Below, piece by piece: positions 1 through 7,495 of a stretch of DNA of 64,000 nucleotides. The DNA lies in the NCBI RefSeq assembly GCF_000259235.1, contig NC_017733.1, positions 1 through 64,000 of the forward strand. Direction: 5' to 3'. A program made the translations under genes and the position numbers. The DNA comes from Helicobacter pylori_CU. Lineage in GTDB: Bacteria > Campylobacterota > Campylobacteria > Campylobacterales > Helicobacteraceae. Position 1 is the first letter of the stretch; each line of letters begins with the position of its first letter. The notes under the pieces were generated by a model. That model was not told the DNA's origin, searched no databases, and saw nothing but the letters and a program-made list of their open reading frames with translations.

Positions 1-10
1 TAAAACGCCC

Positions 11-427
11 TCAATTCAAGGGTTTTTGAGCGAGCTTTTTGCTCAAAGAATCCAAGATAGCGTTTAAAAATTTAGGGGTGTTAGGCTCAGCGTAGAGTTT
101 GCCAAGCTCTATGCATTCATTGATGATGATGGGGTTTTGCGTGGGCGTGAAGCCAATTTCATACGCTCCTAAGCGTAAAATCGCCTTTTCCATGCTCCCC
201 AATCGCTTGAAATCCCAGTCTTTCAAATGCGGTTCAATAAGAGCGTCAATCTCATTGATTTTTTCTAACACGCCATTAAAAAGGCTTAAGGCAAAAGCCA
301 ACTGGTTGTTTTTAATCTTTTTTTCTTCTAACATGCTGGAAGCGATTTTTTTAATTTCTTCATTACCGCTCTCAAACGCATACAACAATTCAACCACAGC
401 CCCCCTGGCTTGAGTTCGTGTCGCCAT
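11..427 (-). CDS. nusB: Transcription antitermination factor NusB
   Basis: NusB is a small all-helical RNA-binding protein that, with NusE (ribosomal protein S10), binds boxA RNA and supports antitermination of rRNA transcription. The 138-residue length is normal for the family. The N-terminus opens with the typical R-x-x-A-R-x-x-A/V-x-x-L-L-Y pattern (residues 3-16), and the second half carries the usual helix around W71 to R85 followed by the P-I-I-I-N-E stretch near residues 98-103. It lies one base after ribH on the same strand, the common ribH-nusB pairing in bacteria, so the two are probably cotranscribed with kdsA. Nothing looks broken. Confidence 0.95.
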   Translation of the reverse strand: MATRTQARGAVVELLYAFESGNEEIKKIASSMLEEKKIKNNQLAFALSLFNGVLEKINEIDALIEPHLKDWDFKRLGSMEKAILRLGAYEIGFTPTQNPIIINECIELGKLYAEPNTPKFLNAILDSLSKKLAQKPLN

Positions 428-428
428 T

Positions 429-899
429 TTAACCCTTGAGAGTTTGGCACAAGCTCAACAATTCAATGAGGGTGCTCATCGCTTCAAAGCCCTTATTGCC
501 GGCCTTACTGCCCGCTCTTTCAATCGCTTGTTCAATATTGTCTGTGGTCAGCACGCCAAAGCTTACCGGCATGCTGTATTTTAGCATCGCGCTAGCAATA
601 CCCTTAGTCGCTTCCGCGCTCACGTAGTCAAAATGCGGAGTCCCCCCTCTAATAATGGCTCCTAAAACGCACACGCCATCGTATTTTTCACTCTCTAACA
701 ATTTGTCTAAAATCAAAGGCAATTCATAAGCCCCAGGCACCAACACGAGATCTAAAAGATCCTCATCGCCCCCATGCCTTTTAAAGCAATCCATCGCCCC
801 TTCTTTTAATCTGTCTGTGATGATATGATTGAAGCGCGAGGTTAAAATAGCGACTTTTTCATTCCCTTGTAATTGCAATTTCCCTTCTATGATTCGCAT
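429..899 (-). CDS. ribH: 6,7-dimethyl-8-ribityllumazine synthase
   Basis: This enzyme condenses 5-amino-6-ribitylamino-uracil with 3,4-dihydroxy-2-butanone 4-phosphate to form lumazine, the penultimate step of riboflavin synthesis, in the cytosol. The 156-residue protein shows the family signatures: S-R-F-N near residue 21, V-P-G-A-Y-E-L-P near 53, and G-A-I-I-R-G-G-T-P-H-F with the catalytic histidine at about residue 89. The G-V-L-T-T-D-N segment follows near 114. It sits between kdsA and nusB on the same strand with almost no spacing, so it is part of a minus-strand operon. The gene is intact. Confidence 0.96.
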   Translation of the reverse strand: MRIIEGKLQLQGNEKVAILTSRFNHIITDRLKEGAMDCFKRHGGDEDLLDLVLVPGAYELPLILDKLLESEKYDGVCVLGAIIRGGTPHFDYVSAEATKGIASAMLKYSMPVSFGVLTTDNIEQAIERAGSKAGNKGFEAMSTLIELLSLCQTLKG

Positions 900-908
900 G
901 AAATTCCT

Positions 909-1739
909 TTAAAATAAATTTTGGATTTTTAACATGTCGGTTACTAAATATTCTAGCTCATCAGGTTTGAGCATGTTCGCCCCATCGCTTAGGGCGTTTT
1001 TAGGATCAATATGCGTTTCAGCGAACAGCCCATCAATCCCCACTGCAGCCGCAGCTCTGGCTAAAATGGGAGCAAAAGAGCTGTCTCCTGAACTTTTCCC
1101 GTTCGCTCCCCCTGGCATTTGCACGCTATGAGTGGCGTCAAAAATCACAGGGGCAAACTCTCGCATGATTTTTAAAGAGCGCATGTCCACCACTAAATTC
1201 CCATACCCAAAGCTGCTCCCCCTTTCACACAGCCACACGCCATTTTTTAACGCTGTTTCATAAGTGGGGCTTTGAATGCTACTATCCCTTGTTTTAAGGG
1301 CTTTTAAGACAGAATATTGCATGTCTTTTGGGTTCATGAATTGCCCTTTTTTGATATTGACAATAGCGTTAGTTTGGCTCACTTCTACAATCAGATCCGT
1401 TTGGCGGCACAAAAACGCCGGAATTTGTAAAATATCCGCTACTTTGGCTGCCACGCTTGCCTGATAGCTCTCATGCACATCGGTTAAAATTTTATAACCA
1501 AATTCATCTTTGATAGTTTGTAACATTTCTAAGCCTTTTTCTAAACCAGGCCCTCTGTAACTCTCCAAACTCGTGCGGTTAGCCTTATCAAAACTCGCTT
1601 TAAAATAAAAATCCAATCGCTCGTTGTTGGCTAGGGGTTGTAATTTAATAGCGATACTTCTTAGATTTTCTAAGCTCTCAATGACGCATGGCCCGGCGAT
1701 TAAAACGGATTTAGGGGTTTTTGTTTCAGGGGTTTTCAT
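909..1739 (-). CDS. kdsA: 3-deoxy-D-manno-octulosonate 8-phosphate synthase
   Basis: KdsA joins phosphoenolpyruvate and arabinose 5-phosphate to form KDO 8-phosphate, needed for the inner core of lipopolysaccharide. I chose the ATG at 1739, giving M-K-T-P-E-T and 276 residues. An upstream in-frame ATG at 1793 would add 18 residues lying inside the carbonic anhydrase gene. Visible motifs are A-G-P-C-V-I-E-S near the N-terminus, F-K-A-S-F-D-K-A-N-R-T-S, and H-S-V-Q-M-P-G-G near residue 205. The cysteine in A-G-P-C is the residue that marks the metal-dependent class of the family; metal-independent enzymes have Asn there. The gene overlaps canB by 14 bases and is probably cotranscribed with ribH and nusB. 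Confidence 0.95.
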   Translation of the reverse strand: MKTPETKTPKSVLIAGPCVIESLENLRSIAIKLQPLANNERLDFYFKASFDKANRTSLESYRGPGLEKGLEMLQTIKDEFGYKILTDVHESYQASVAAKVADILQIPAFLCRQTDLIVEVSQTNAIVNIKKGQFMNPKDMQYSVLKALKTRDSSIQSPTYETALKNGVWLCERGSSFGYGNLVVDMRSLKIMREFAPVIFDATHSVQMPGGANGKSSGDSSFAPILARAAAAVGIDGLFAETHIDPKNALSDGANMLKPDELEYLVTDMLKIQNLF

Positions 1740-2391
1740 GACTTTTCCTTTGTTTAATGGTTTCTTCAATCGGCTCAAAAAAATGGCTTTCAAAATTATA
1801 ATTATAAATCCTGCCTGTTTCTATGATATAGTGCCAACCAAAAATTTTCAATTCGTTATTTATCACTCTTTCTTGAATGAAATCATAGCTTAAGAGATTG
1901 TTGAGTTGCAAGCGCACGTTCAAACGCTCCGTAAGCCATGAACGCTTGGCGGAATGGTTGCTGAATTGCGGGTGGTTTTTTAATTCTTCTTTAACAGGCT
2001 CTAAAAATTGTATCCAGTTTGCAATGTAAGGGGTTTTAGCTTTGGTGGTTTCATCATGGATTAAATGGATGCTCCCGCAAGCCCCACAATCGCTATGCCC
2101 GCAAATGATTAAGTTTTGAATCCCTACATGCGCAATAGCGTATTCAATGCTCGCAATGGTAGAAAGGGATTCTTTATAGCTTGTTTTAGGGGGGATCACA
2201 TTGCCCATGTTGCGGATCACATACAATTCGCCCGGTTGGGTGCCTGTGATTAGATTAGGCACGACTCGTGAATCCACGCAAGAAATGAACAAAGTGTGGG
2301 GCTTTTGCTTGGTTTTTAAGCTCTCATAAAGCTCTTTAAGCTCTTCATATTCATTCTCTTGAAACTCTAATGCTCCTAAAAACGCTTTCAC
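1726..2391 (-). CDS. Beta-class carbonic anhydrase
   Basis: A zinc enzyme that interconverts CO2 and bicarbonate. In H. pylori it works with a separate periplasmic alpha enzyme in handling urea-derived CO2 during acid exposure. The 221-residue protein has the beta-class zinc ligands: the Cys in S-C-V-D-S-R-V (with the conserved Asp-Arg pair), and the His and Cys in G-H-S-D-C-G-A-C-G near residue 105. There is no signal peptide, so it is cytosolic. It is the first gene of the minus-strand run canB-kdsA-ribH-nusB, and its 3' end overlaps kdsA. Confidence 0.94.
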   Translation of the reverse strand: MKAFLGALEFQENEYEELKELYESLKTKQKPHTLFISCVDSRVVPNLITGTQPGELYVIRNMGNVIPPKTSYKESLSTIASIEYAIAHVGIQNLIICGHSDCGACGSIHLIHDETTKAKTPYIANWIQFLEPVKEELKNHPQFSNHSAKRSWLTERLNVRLQLNNLLSYDFIQERVINNELKIFGWHYIIETGRIYNYNFESHFFEPIEETIKQRKSHENP

Positions 2392-2478
2392 TCTTTAACC
2401 CTTAAATCTCATTTTAATCAAACTTGGTTTTCATTTTAAAACGCTTATCATAGCTAAAAATCTTGCATTTCTTTTTGT

Positions 2479-2484
2479 TATAAT
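2479..2484 (+). promoter_or_regulatory. -10 element for pyrF-panC
   Basis: A perfect TATAAT lies 30 bases before the pyrF ATG and is preceded by a T-rich stretch, the usual form of an H. pylori sigma-80 promoter. No clear -35 box is seen, which is normal in this species. Confidence 0.7.
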
Positions 2485-2513
2485 GGCGTTATTTTACACT
2501 TTAAAGGGCTTTC

Positions 2514-3197
2514 ATGCAATTATGTGTCGCATTGGATTTAGAAAAAAAAGAGGACAATCTTTCTTTATTACAAGAATTAAAGGGTTTAGATTTATGGGCT
2601 AAGGTGGGGCTTAGATCGTTTATAAGAGATGGGGCTGTTTTTTTAGATGAAATCAGAAAGATTGATGAAAATTTTAAGATTTTTTTGGATTTGAAGCTCT
2701 ATGATATTCCTTATACGATGGCAAATGCCGCGCTAGAATGCGTGAAATTAGACATTGACATGCTCACCGTGCATTTAAGCAGCGCTAAAAGCGCGCTAAC
2801 CATTTTAATGCAACGCCTAAACGCTCTTAAAAAACGCCCCTTGATCATGGGCGTGAGTGCTTTAACGAGCTTTAGCGAAGAGGAATTTTTGAGTGTGTAT
2901 AACGCCCCTTTAAAAACTCAAGCGATTAAATTGAGCGCTATGGGTAAAGAGAGCGGGATTGATGGGGTGGTGTGTTCGGTGTTTGAAAGCTTAGCAATCA
3001 AAGAGGCTTTAGGTAAGGATTTTTTGACTTTAACCCCTGGCATAAGGCTGGATAAAAACGATAAAGAGGATCAAGAAAGGGTGGCGAACGCTAAAGAGGC
3101 TAAGCAAAATTTAAGCGATTTTATCGTGGTGGGCCGCCCCATTTATCAGGCTAAAGAGCCTAGAGAAGTGGTTTTAGAGCTTTTAAAGGATTGTTAA
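2514..3197 (+). CDS. pyrF: Orotidine 5'-phosphate decarboxylase
   Basis: PyrF decarboxylates OMP to UMP, the last step of de novo pyrimidine synthesis. The 227-residue TIM-barrel protein has the catalytic D-L-K-L-Y-D-I-P motif near residues 60-67, where the Lys protonates the product. It also has the G-V-S-A-L-T-S segment near 118 and the phosphate-binding V-V-G-R-P-I-Y segment near the C-terminus. The stop codon is immediately followed by the panC start, so the two form a two-gene transcript. The gene is intact. Confidence 0.96.
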   Translation: MQLCVALDLEKKEDNLSLLQELKGLDLWAKVGLRSFIRDGAVFLDEIRKIDENFKIFLDLKLYDIPYTMANAALECVKLDIDMLTVHLSSAKSALTILMQRLNALKKRPLIMGVSALTSFSEEEFLSVYNAPLKTQAIKLSAMGKESGIDGVVCSVFESLAIKEALGKDFLTLTPGIRLDKNDKEDQERVANAKEAKQNLSDFIVVGRPIYQAKEPREVVLELLKDC

Positions 3198-4028
3198 ATG
3201 CGCATGTTAGAAACGATTGCTGCTTTAAGAGAATATCGTAAAAGTTTGAAAGAAAGCGTTGGTTTTGTGCCGACTATGGGGGCTTTACACAAAGGGCATC
3301 AAAGCTTGATAGAAAGGAGTTTGAAAGAAAATTCCCACACGATTGTGAGCGTTTTTGTCAACCCCACGCAATTTGGGGCTAACGAAGATTTTAGCGCTTA
3401 CCCGCGCCCTTTAGAAAAGGATTTGGCTTTGTGTGAAAAATTAGGCGTTAATGCGGTGTTTGTGCCTAAAATTGGCGAAATGTATCCCTATGAAATAGAG
3501 CAACGCCTGAAACTCTACGCCCCTACATTTTTATCCCACTCTTTAGAGGGAGCCATGCGTAAGGGGCATTTTGATGGGGTGGTTCAGGTCGTGTTAAAAT
3601 TGTTCCATCTTATCAATCCTACTAGAGCGTATTTTGGTAAAAAGGACGCCCAACAGCTTTTAATCATTGAGCATTTAGTTAAAGATTTGCTTTTAGACAT
3701 TGAAATAGCGCCATGCGAGATCGTGCGCGATAGCGATCATTTGGCTTTAAGCTCTAGGAATGTGTATTTGAGTGCCACAGAAAGAAAGCAAGCCCTAGCC
3801 ATTCCAAAAGCTTTAGAAAATATCCAGCAGGCCATAGATAGGGGCGAAAAAGCGTGCGAAAAACTGAAAAAACTAGGGCTTGAAATTTTAGAAAATTTAG
3901 AAGTGGATTATTTGGAATTTTGCAACCACAAGCTAGAGTCTTTAAAAACCATAGAGCCAGCTAACACGCTGGTTTTAGTGGCGGCTCGTGTGGGTAAAAC
4001 TAGGCTTTTAGATAATTTGTGGGTGTAG
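3198..4028 (+). CDS. panC: Pantothenate synthetase
   Basis: PanC condenses pantoate and beta-alanine using ATP to make pantothenate, the coenzyme A precursor. Its partner panD, which makes beta-alanine, is at 34.7 kb in this window. The 276-residue protein shows the nucleotide-binding P-T-M-G-A-L-H-K-G-H motif at about residues 24-33, F-G-K-K-D-A-Q-Q near 147 and the S-S-R-N segment near 180. It starts one base after the pyrF stop. A second ATG lies two codons in; the first is used here. The gene is intact. Confidence 0.96.
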   Translation: MRMLETIAALREYRKSLKESVGFVPTMGALHKGHQSLIERSLKENSHTIVSVFVNPTQFGANEDFSAYPRPLEKDLALCEKLGVNAVFVPKIGEMYPYEIEQRLKLYAPTFLSHSLEGAMRKGHFDGVVQVVLKLFHLINPTRAYFGKKDAQQLLIIEHLVKDLLLDIEIAPCEIVRDSDHLALSSRNVYLSATERKQALAIPKALENIQQAIDRGEKACEKLKKLGLEILENLEVDYLEFCNHKLESLKTIEPANTLVLVAARVGKTRLLDNLWV

Positions 4029-4041
4029 TTTGAAATTTTTG

Positions 4042-4117
4042 TGGCGACCCTTGAAAGATTTGAACTTCCGTTTCCACCGTGAAAGGGTGGTATCCTTGGC
4101 CACTAGATGAAAGGGTC
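4042..4117 (-). tRNA. tRNA-Glu (anticodon TTC), divergent copy
   Basis: The minus strand folds into a 76-nt cloverleaf: acceptor GACCCTT paired with AAGGGTC, anticodon loop CTTTCAC in a CCACC/GGTGG stem, T loop TTCAAAT and an encoded CCA. The anticodon arm matches the second tRNA-Glu at 4420, but the acceptor and T stems differ and the T stem has a G-U pair. It is the distal gene of the five-tRNA cluster. Confidence 0.93.
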
Positions 4118-4176
4118 ATTTTTAACGATTAACTATTATGTGAAAAAGCGTAGGAAATGATCTTAAAAGCGTTTGG

Positions 4177-4253
4177 TGGCGGAGCGGACGGGACTCGAAC
4201 CCGCGACCCCCTGCGTGACAGGCAGATATTCTAACCAGCTGAACTACCGCTCC
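4177..4253 (-). tRNA. tRNA-Asp (anticodon GTC)
   Basis: A 77-nt minus-strand cloverleaf with acceptor GGAGCGG paired to CCGCTCC, anticodon loop CTGTCAC, T loop TTCGAGT and encoded CCA. It lies between tRNA-Glu and tRNA-Val in the cluster. Confidence 0.95.
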
Positions 4254-4302
4254 CTATCCAAAATCCATAGCCTAAAAACGCATGCTTGAAGCTAAGTCAA
4301 AA

Positions 4303-4378
4303 TGGTGGTCGCTATAAGACTCGAACTTATGACATCTACCTTGTAAGGGTAGCGCTCTACCAACTGAGCTAAGCGACC
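4303..4378 (-). tRNA. tRNA-Val (anticodon TAC)
   Basis: A 76-nt minus-strand cloverleaf with acceptor GGTCGCT paired to AGCGACC, anticodon loop CTTACAA, T loop TTCGAGT and encoded CCA. Confidence 0.95.
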
Positions 4379-4419
4379 AAAATATTGAGATAAAATCCAA
4401 CTAAACCCGTATAAAAGAG

Positions 4420-4494
4420 TGGTGACTCCTAGGGGATTTGAACCCCTGTAACCACCGTGAAAGGGTGGTATCCTAACCACTAGATGAAGGAGCC
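4420..4494 (-). tRNA. tRNA-Glu (anticodon TTC)
   Basis: A 75-nt minus-strand cloverleaf with acceptor GGCTCCT paired to AGGAGTC, anticodon loop CTTTCAC, T loop TTCAAAT and encoded CCA. This is the more canonical of the two tRNA-Glu genes in the cluster. Confidence 0.95.
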
Positions 4495-4504
4495 ACGATG
4501 CTCA

Positions 4505-4580
<76 letters not shown>

Positions 4581-4595
4581 TCACAAAAAAAGATA

Positions 4596-4624
4596 ATGAT
4601 ACAATTTTTTTTAACGCTTGTCAA
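4596..4624 (-). promoter_or_regulatory. Promoter of the tRNA cluster
   Basis: On the minus strand a perfect -35 box TTGACA (4619-4624) is separated by 17 bases from a -10 box TATCAT (4596-4601). This places the start site just upstream of tRNA-Lys at 4580. A full -35 box is rare in H. pylori and suits a strongly expressed stable RNA operon. Confidence 0.8.
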
Positions 4625-5149
4625 GAATAATTGAAAAATATTGCGGTTTTCAAAGAAATGACACGCTCTTAAAACGGCATAACAGCTTTTGCTTAAATAA
4701 AAAACTTGGTTGCGCTTTAATGCCATAAGGATCACAATAGATGCGTTTTTGTTATTGGTTAGTATTGTTTTTTGGGGTTTTAAAAAAGCTTTGTTTTTAT
4801 CAAGATCTAACAAATCTTATTAGGATTTAATGCTTTTTTTGTTTAAAAAATTTCATTGTTAAAAAATGGGTTTTTGTTTTATTGTTTTAGATCTTATTTT
4901 GTTGTAAAACGCATTTTCTTAAGTTTTATTTTATTTTCTTAAAGGGATAGGAAGCGCTTTGAAACCATTCTCTCCCTTTTAACCCCACTAAACCCCCAAA
5001 AAGAAGCGCTTTTTTTAAAGCTATCGCTTAAATTAGTATCAAGTTTTCCACTAACTAATATAAAAAACACTAAAAAGGATTTTCCATCAAACCCCCAAAA
5101 AGAGGGAGTTTAAAAAAAAAGGGTTCAAAAAAAGAAAGGGTTCAAAAAA
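4625..5149. other. AT-rich intergenic region, no gene seen
   Basis: About 520 bases between the tRNA promoter and the hopZ terminator. It is rich in A and T runs. Open frames here are short, lack a good ribosome binding site and have no recognisable product, so I call nothing. Confidence 0.6.
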
Positions 5150-5174
5150 GAAACCCCTTAAAAAAGGGAGTTTC
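5150..5174 (-). terminator. Rho-independent-like terminator after hopZ
   Basis: On the minus strand an inverted repeat of GAAACTCCC/GGGGTTTC type, with a T-rich loop, is followed by a T run. It lies 16 bases after the hopZ stop codon. A very similar hairpin follows hopD at 23.2 kb. Confidence 0.65.
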
Positions 5175-5189
5175 ACAAAAAGCCAGATA

Positions 5190-7198
5190 TTAGTAAGCAA
5201 ACACATAATTCAAATACACGCTATAAAGCCTGCGGTATTCTAGTTGAGTGCCTAGCAAAGAATAGTAATTCGTGTTGATCGTGGGGATCTTCACGCCTAA
5301 TTCCACGCCATGCTGAGCCGCATGATCGCTCGCTTTCTTTTTGTTTTTAGCCAGATTCATTCTCAAGCCTAAATTGAATAAGAATTGGAAATTCGCCACA
5401 TTCATTTTAGCGCTATAGAAATTATTGAAGGTCGCTAAATTCACGTATTGAGAATTCAGCCACGAAGTGCCGGCTAACGCAATCCCCCCAAACACCCCAA
5501 AAGAAATCTTGCTGTTTTTGGTGGCTTTATCATTGATAAAGTTATAGAGGACATCTGTCCCTACCCCATAAGTGAACACATCAGAAGCCGAATTAAAAAA
5601 GCTGGATTTGATATAGGCATGGTTATAGTCAAAAAAGCCGTAATACCTTAATCCCCACCTTCTCTTTTCACCAAAGAATTGCTTATAGCCCACTTGCACG
5701 CCGATCCCATTCATCGCGCCATTGTTGGTTTGAGAGCTGATTAATCCAACGCGTCTGAAAGGGTTATGCCCTAATTCTTGCGTGGCGCTTAGTAATTGCG
5801 AATAAGCGCTCTGGTTGACTTGATAAACGGCCTGTAAACCCCCGGGGTTATTAGGGTTAGTGGATTGGCTTATCAAATTTTTAAGGAATGGGGAATTAGG
5901 CGTGTTTGAAGCGGTCGTGGTGATGCTGTTATAAGTGCTGTTTAAAGTGCTAAGGCTGCCTCTAAAATCAAGTATCGTGCGCGCCAACAACTCAGATTGC
6001 TTGATTTGCTCGGCTTGAGTGCCAAAATGCGCAAGGCTGTTATTTAAAGCCGTTATCGTCTCTTCCACATACGCGCAACCGGCTCCCCAAGTGTTGTTAG
6101 TAACCCCTTGACTGGGTGTTGTGCCATCACTTTTGCAAGCTGCCAAGTAGTTTGTAACGAATTGTTTAGGGATAGTGTTAAGGTCTTTTTTCATTTGAGC
6201 GGCTAGTTCAAGCATCTTCGCTTGCGCTTGCACGTGATTGAGCATGTTTTGAGCGAAAGCCCTATCAGCAGAGGTGTAAGGGTTGAAATCTTGCGGCACG
6301 TTTTGATTGCTTTGGTTAGTATTAAGGCTTTGAGCTTGCGTTACGATTTCTTGGGCGTTTTTGATCATGCTAGTAACGGCGCTAAACTCCGTGGCAAAAA
6401 CCTGACACACATTCCCTGCCGTATTTAAACCCCACGGCGCCCCTCCATTCTGTCCTTCATTGTGATTGACCCATGGGCAGTTTGTAGTGAGAACGCTTAT
6501 CATTTTACTGGCTTCTTGCAAAAGGGTTTGAGCGTCGTTAGTAGTAGTAGTAGTAGTAGTAGTAGTTTCACTTTTATTAGCTCCATTAGTTTGTGTTGTT
6601 ACTTTGACTTCTATCTTTTTAGTCGTGTCGTTCAAAGCGGGTACCCCTTGCTTTAACGCTTGTTGGAGAACCTGATAAGCCTGATTAAGCTGTTTAAAAT
6701 TATCAATGCTTAAAGGGCCGCTAACCCCGTTGTTATAATTGGTTAAATTGCAATTAATGGAGCTTGAATTATGTCCTGGCTGGCCATCAAAAGTTACGCT
6801 TTGTTGCCCACTATTACCAGGACCGCATTGGACATTATAAGCTATCACATTCCACAACCCCACCGCCGCATTGAGCGCCAAATACACCGCTTGATACGCT
6901 GGGGAATTGGTTTTTTCGCCGGTCAACCCTTGCGTGTTCGCTTTCAAATTATCGATCGCAGCATTGATTTCTGAAGGGCTGCTCGCGTTCGTTACCGCCC
7001 GATTGAGGTTGTTGAAATTGCTTAAAAGGTTGCTCAAATTCTCATAAGTGTCTGAAAGTTTTTTCAATTCGCCGGTGTTTTTCACCATTTGAGCGGCTTC
7101 GCCGATTTGATAGCCCGCGCTGATAAAAAAGCCGTTGTCTTCAGCGTTTAAAAGCGAAGCAGCGAGAGAGAGAGAGAGAGTAAAAGGGTTTTTTTCAT
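5190..7198 (-). CDS. hopZ: Outer membrane protein HopZ, phase-variable and OFF here
   Basis: HopZ is an outer membrane protein of the Hop family, linked in the literature to adhesion and gastric colonisation. The ATG at 7198 starts a signal peptide (M-K-K-T-L-L-L-S-L-S) containing eight CT repeats. With eight repeats the frame runs into TAA after 16 codons. The mature frame is open from above 7088 to 5190, and seven or ten repeats would restore a protein of about 668 residues. The mature start E-D-N-G-F-F-I-S-A-G-Y-Q matches hopD, and the C-terminal beta-barrel ends Y-V-F-A-Y with the terminal aromatic expected of such proteins. A (ACT)9 repeat codes a nine-threonine run in the passenger half. 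Confidence 0.93.
6540..6566 (-). repeat. (ACT)9 trinucleotide repeat inside hopZ
   Basis: Nine ACT units in frame encode nine consecutive threonines. Slippage here would change the length of a surface-exposed stretch without breaking the frame. Confidence 0.9.
7165..7180 (-). repeat. CT8 phase-variation repeat in the hopZ signal sequence
   Basis: Eight CT units on the coding strand. The distance from the ATG at 7198 to the downstream reading frame is two bases out of register, so this copy is OFF; losing one unit or gaining two puts it in frame. Confidence 0.95.
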
Positions 7199-7277
7199 AA
7201 ATATCCTTTGAAATTAAATTGAGTGATTGAGATTTTATACATTAAGAATGTATTAAAAGCATTGTAGCATGAAATCG

Positions 7278-7292
7278 TTTTTTTTTTTTTTT
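7278..7292 (+). repeat. T15 homopolymer upstream of hopZ
   Basis: A run of 15 T (A15 on the hopZ strand) lies about 80 bases before the hopZ ATG. A TACAAT box and a TATAAA box lie between it and the gene. Homopolymers at such positions tune promoter strength in other H. pylori adhesin genes. Confidence 0.8.
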
Positions 7293-7450
7293 GTCATTTG
7301 GAGAAAATTTAGAATTTTGCATTTTTTGCGCGTTTGTTTGGGTGGTATTGGAAAGGGTTTTTAGATTTTGTTTTAATGGAACGCTAATGATAAAAGCTTA
7401 ACAGAGATTTTTTGTTGTGCGTTTTTAAAGGTGAGCGGTTTTGTGAGATA

Positions 7451-7475
7451 AAAAGCCCCCAAAAAGAGGGCTTTC
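7451..7475 (-). terminator. Terminator of the groES-groEL operon
   Basis: On the minus strand AAAGCCCTC, a short T-rich loop, then GGGGCTTTT forms a strong hairpin running into a T-rich tail, 21 bases after the groEL stop. Confidence 0.8.
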
Positions 7476-7495
7476 ATTAAGAAAAGCAAGGGGGC

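Noticed and set aside
4292..4480. 62-codon open frame across the tRNA cluster
   Set aside because: It reads through two tRNA genes and cannot be a protein gene.
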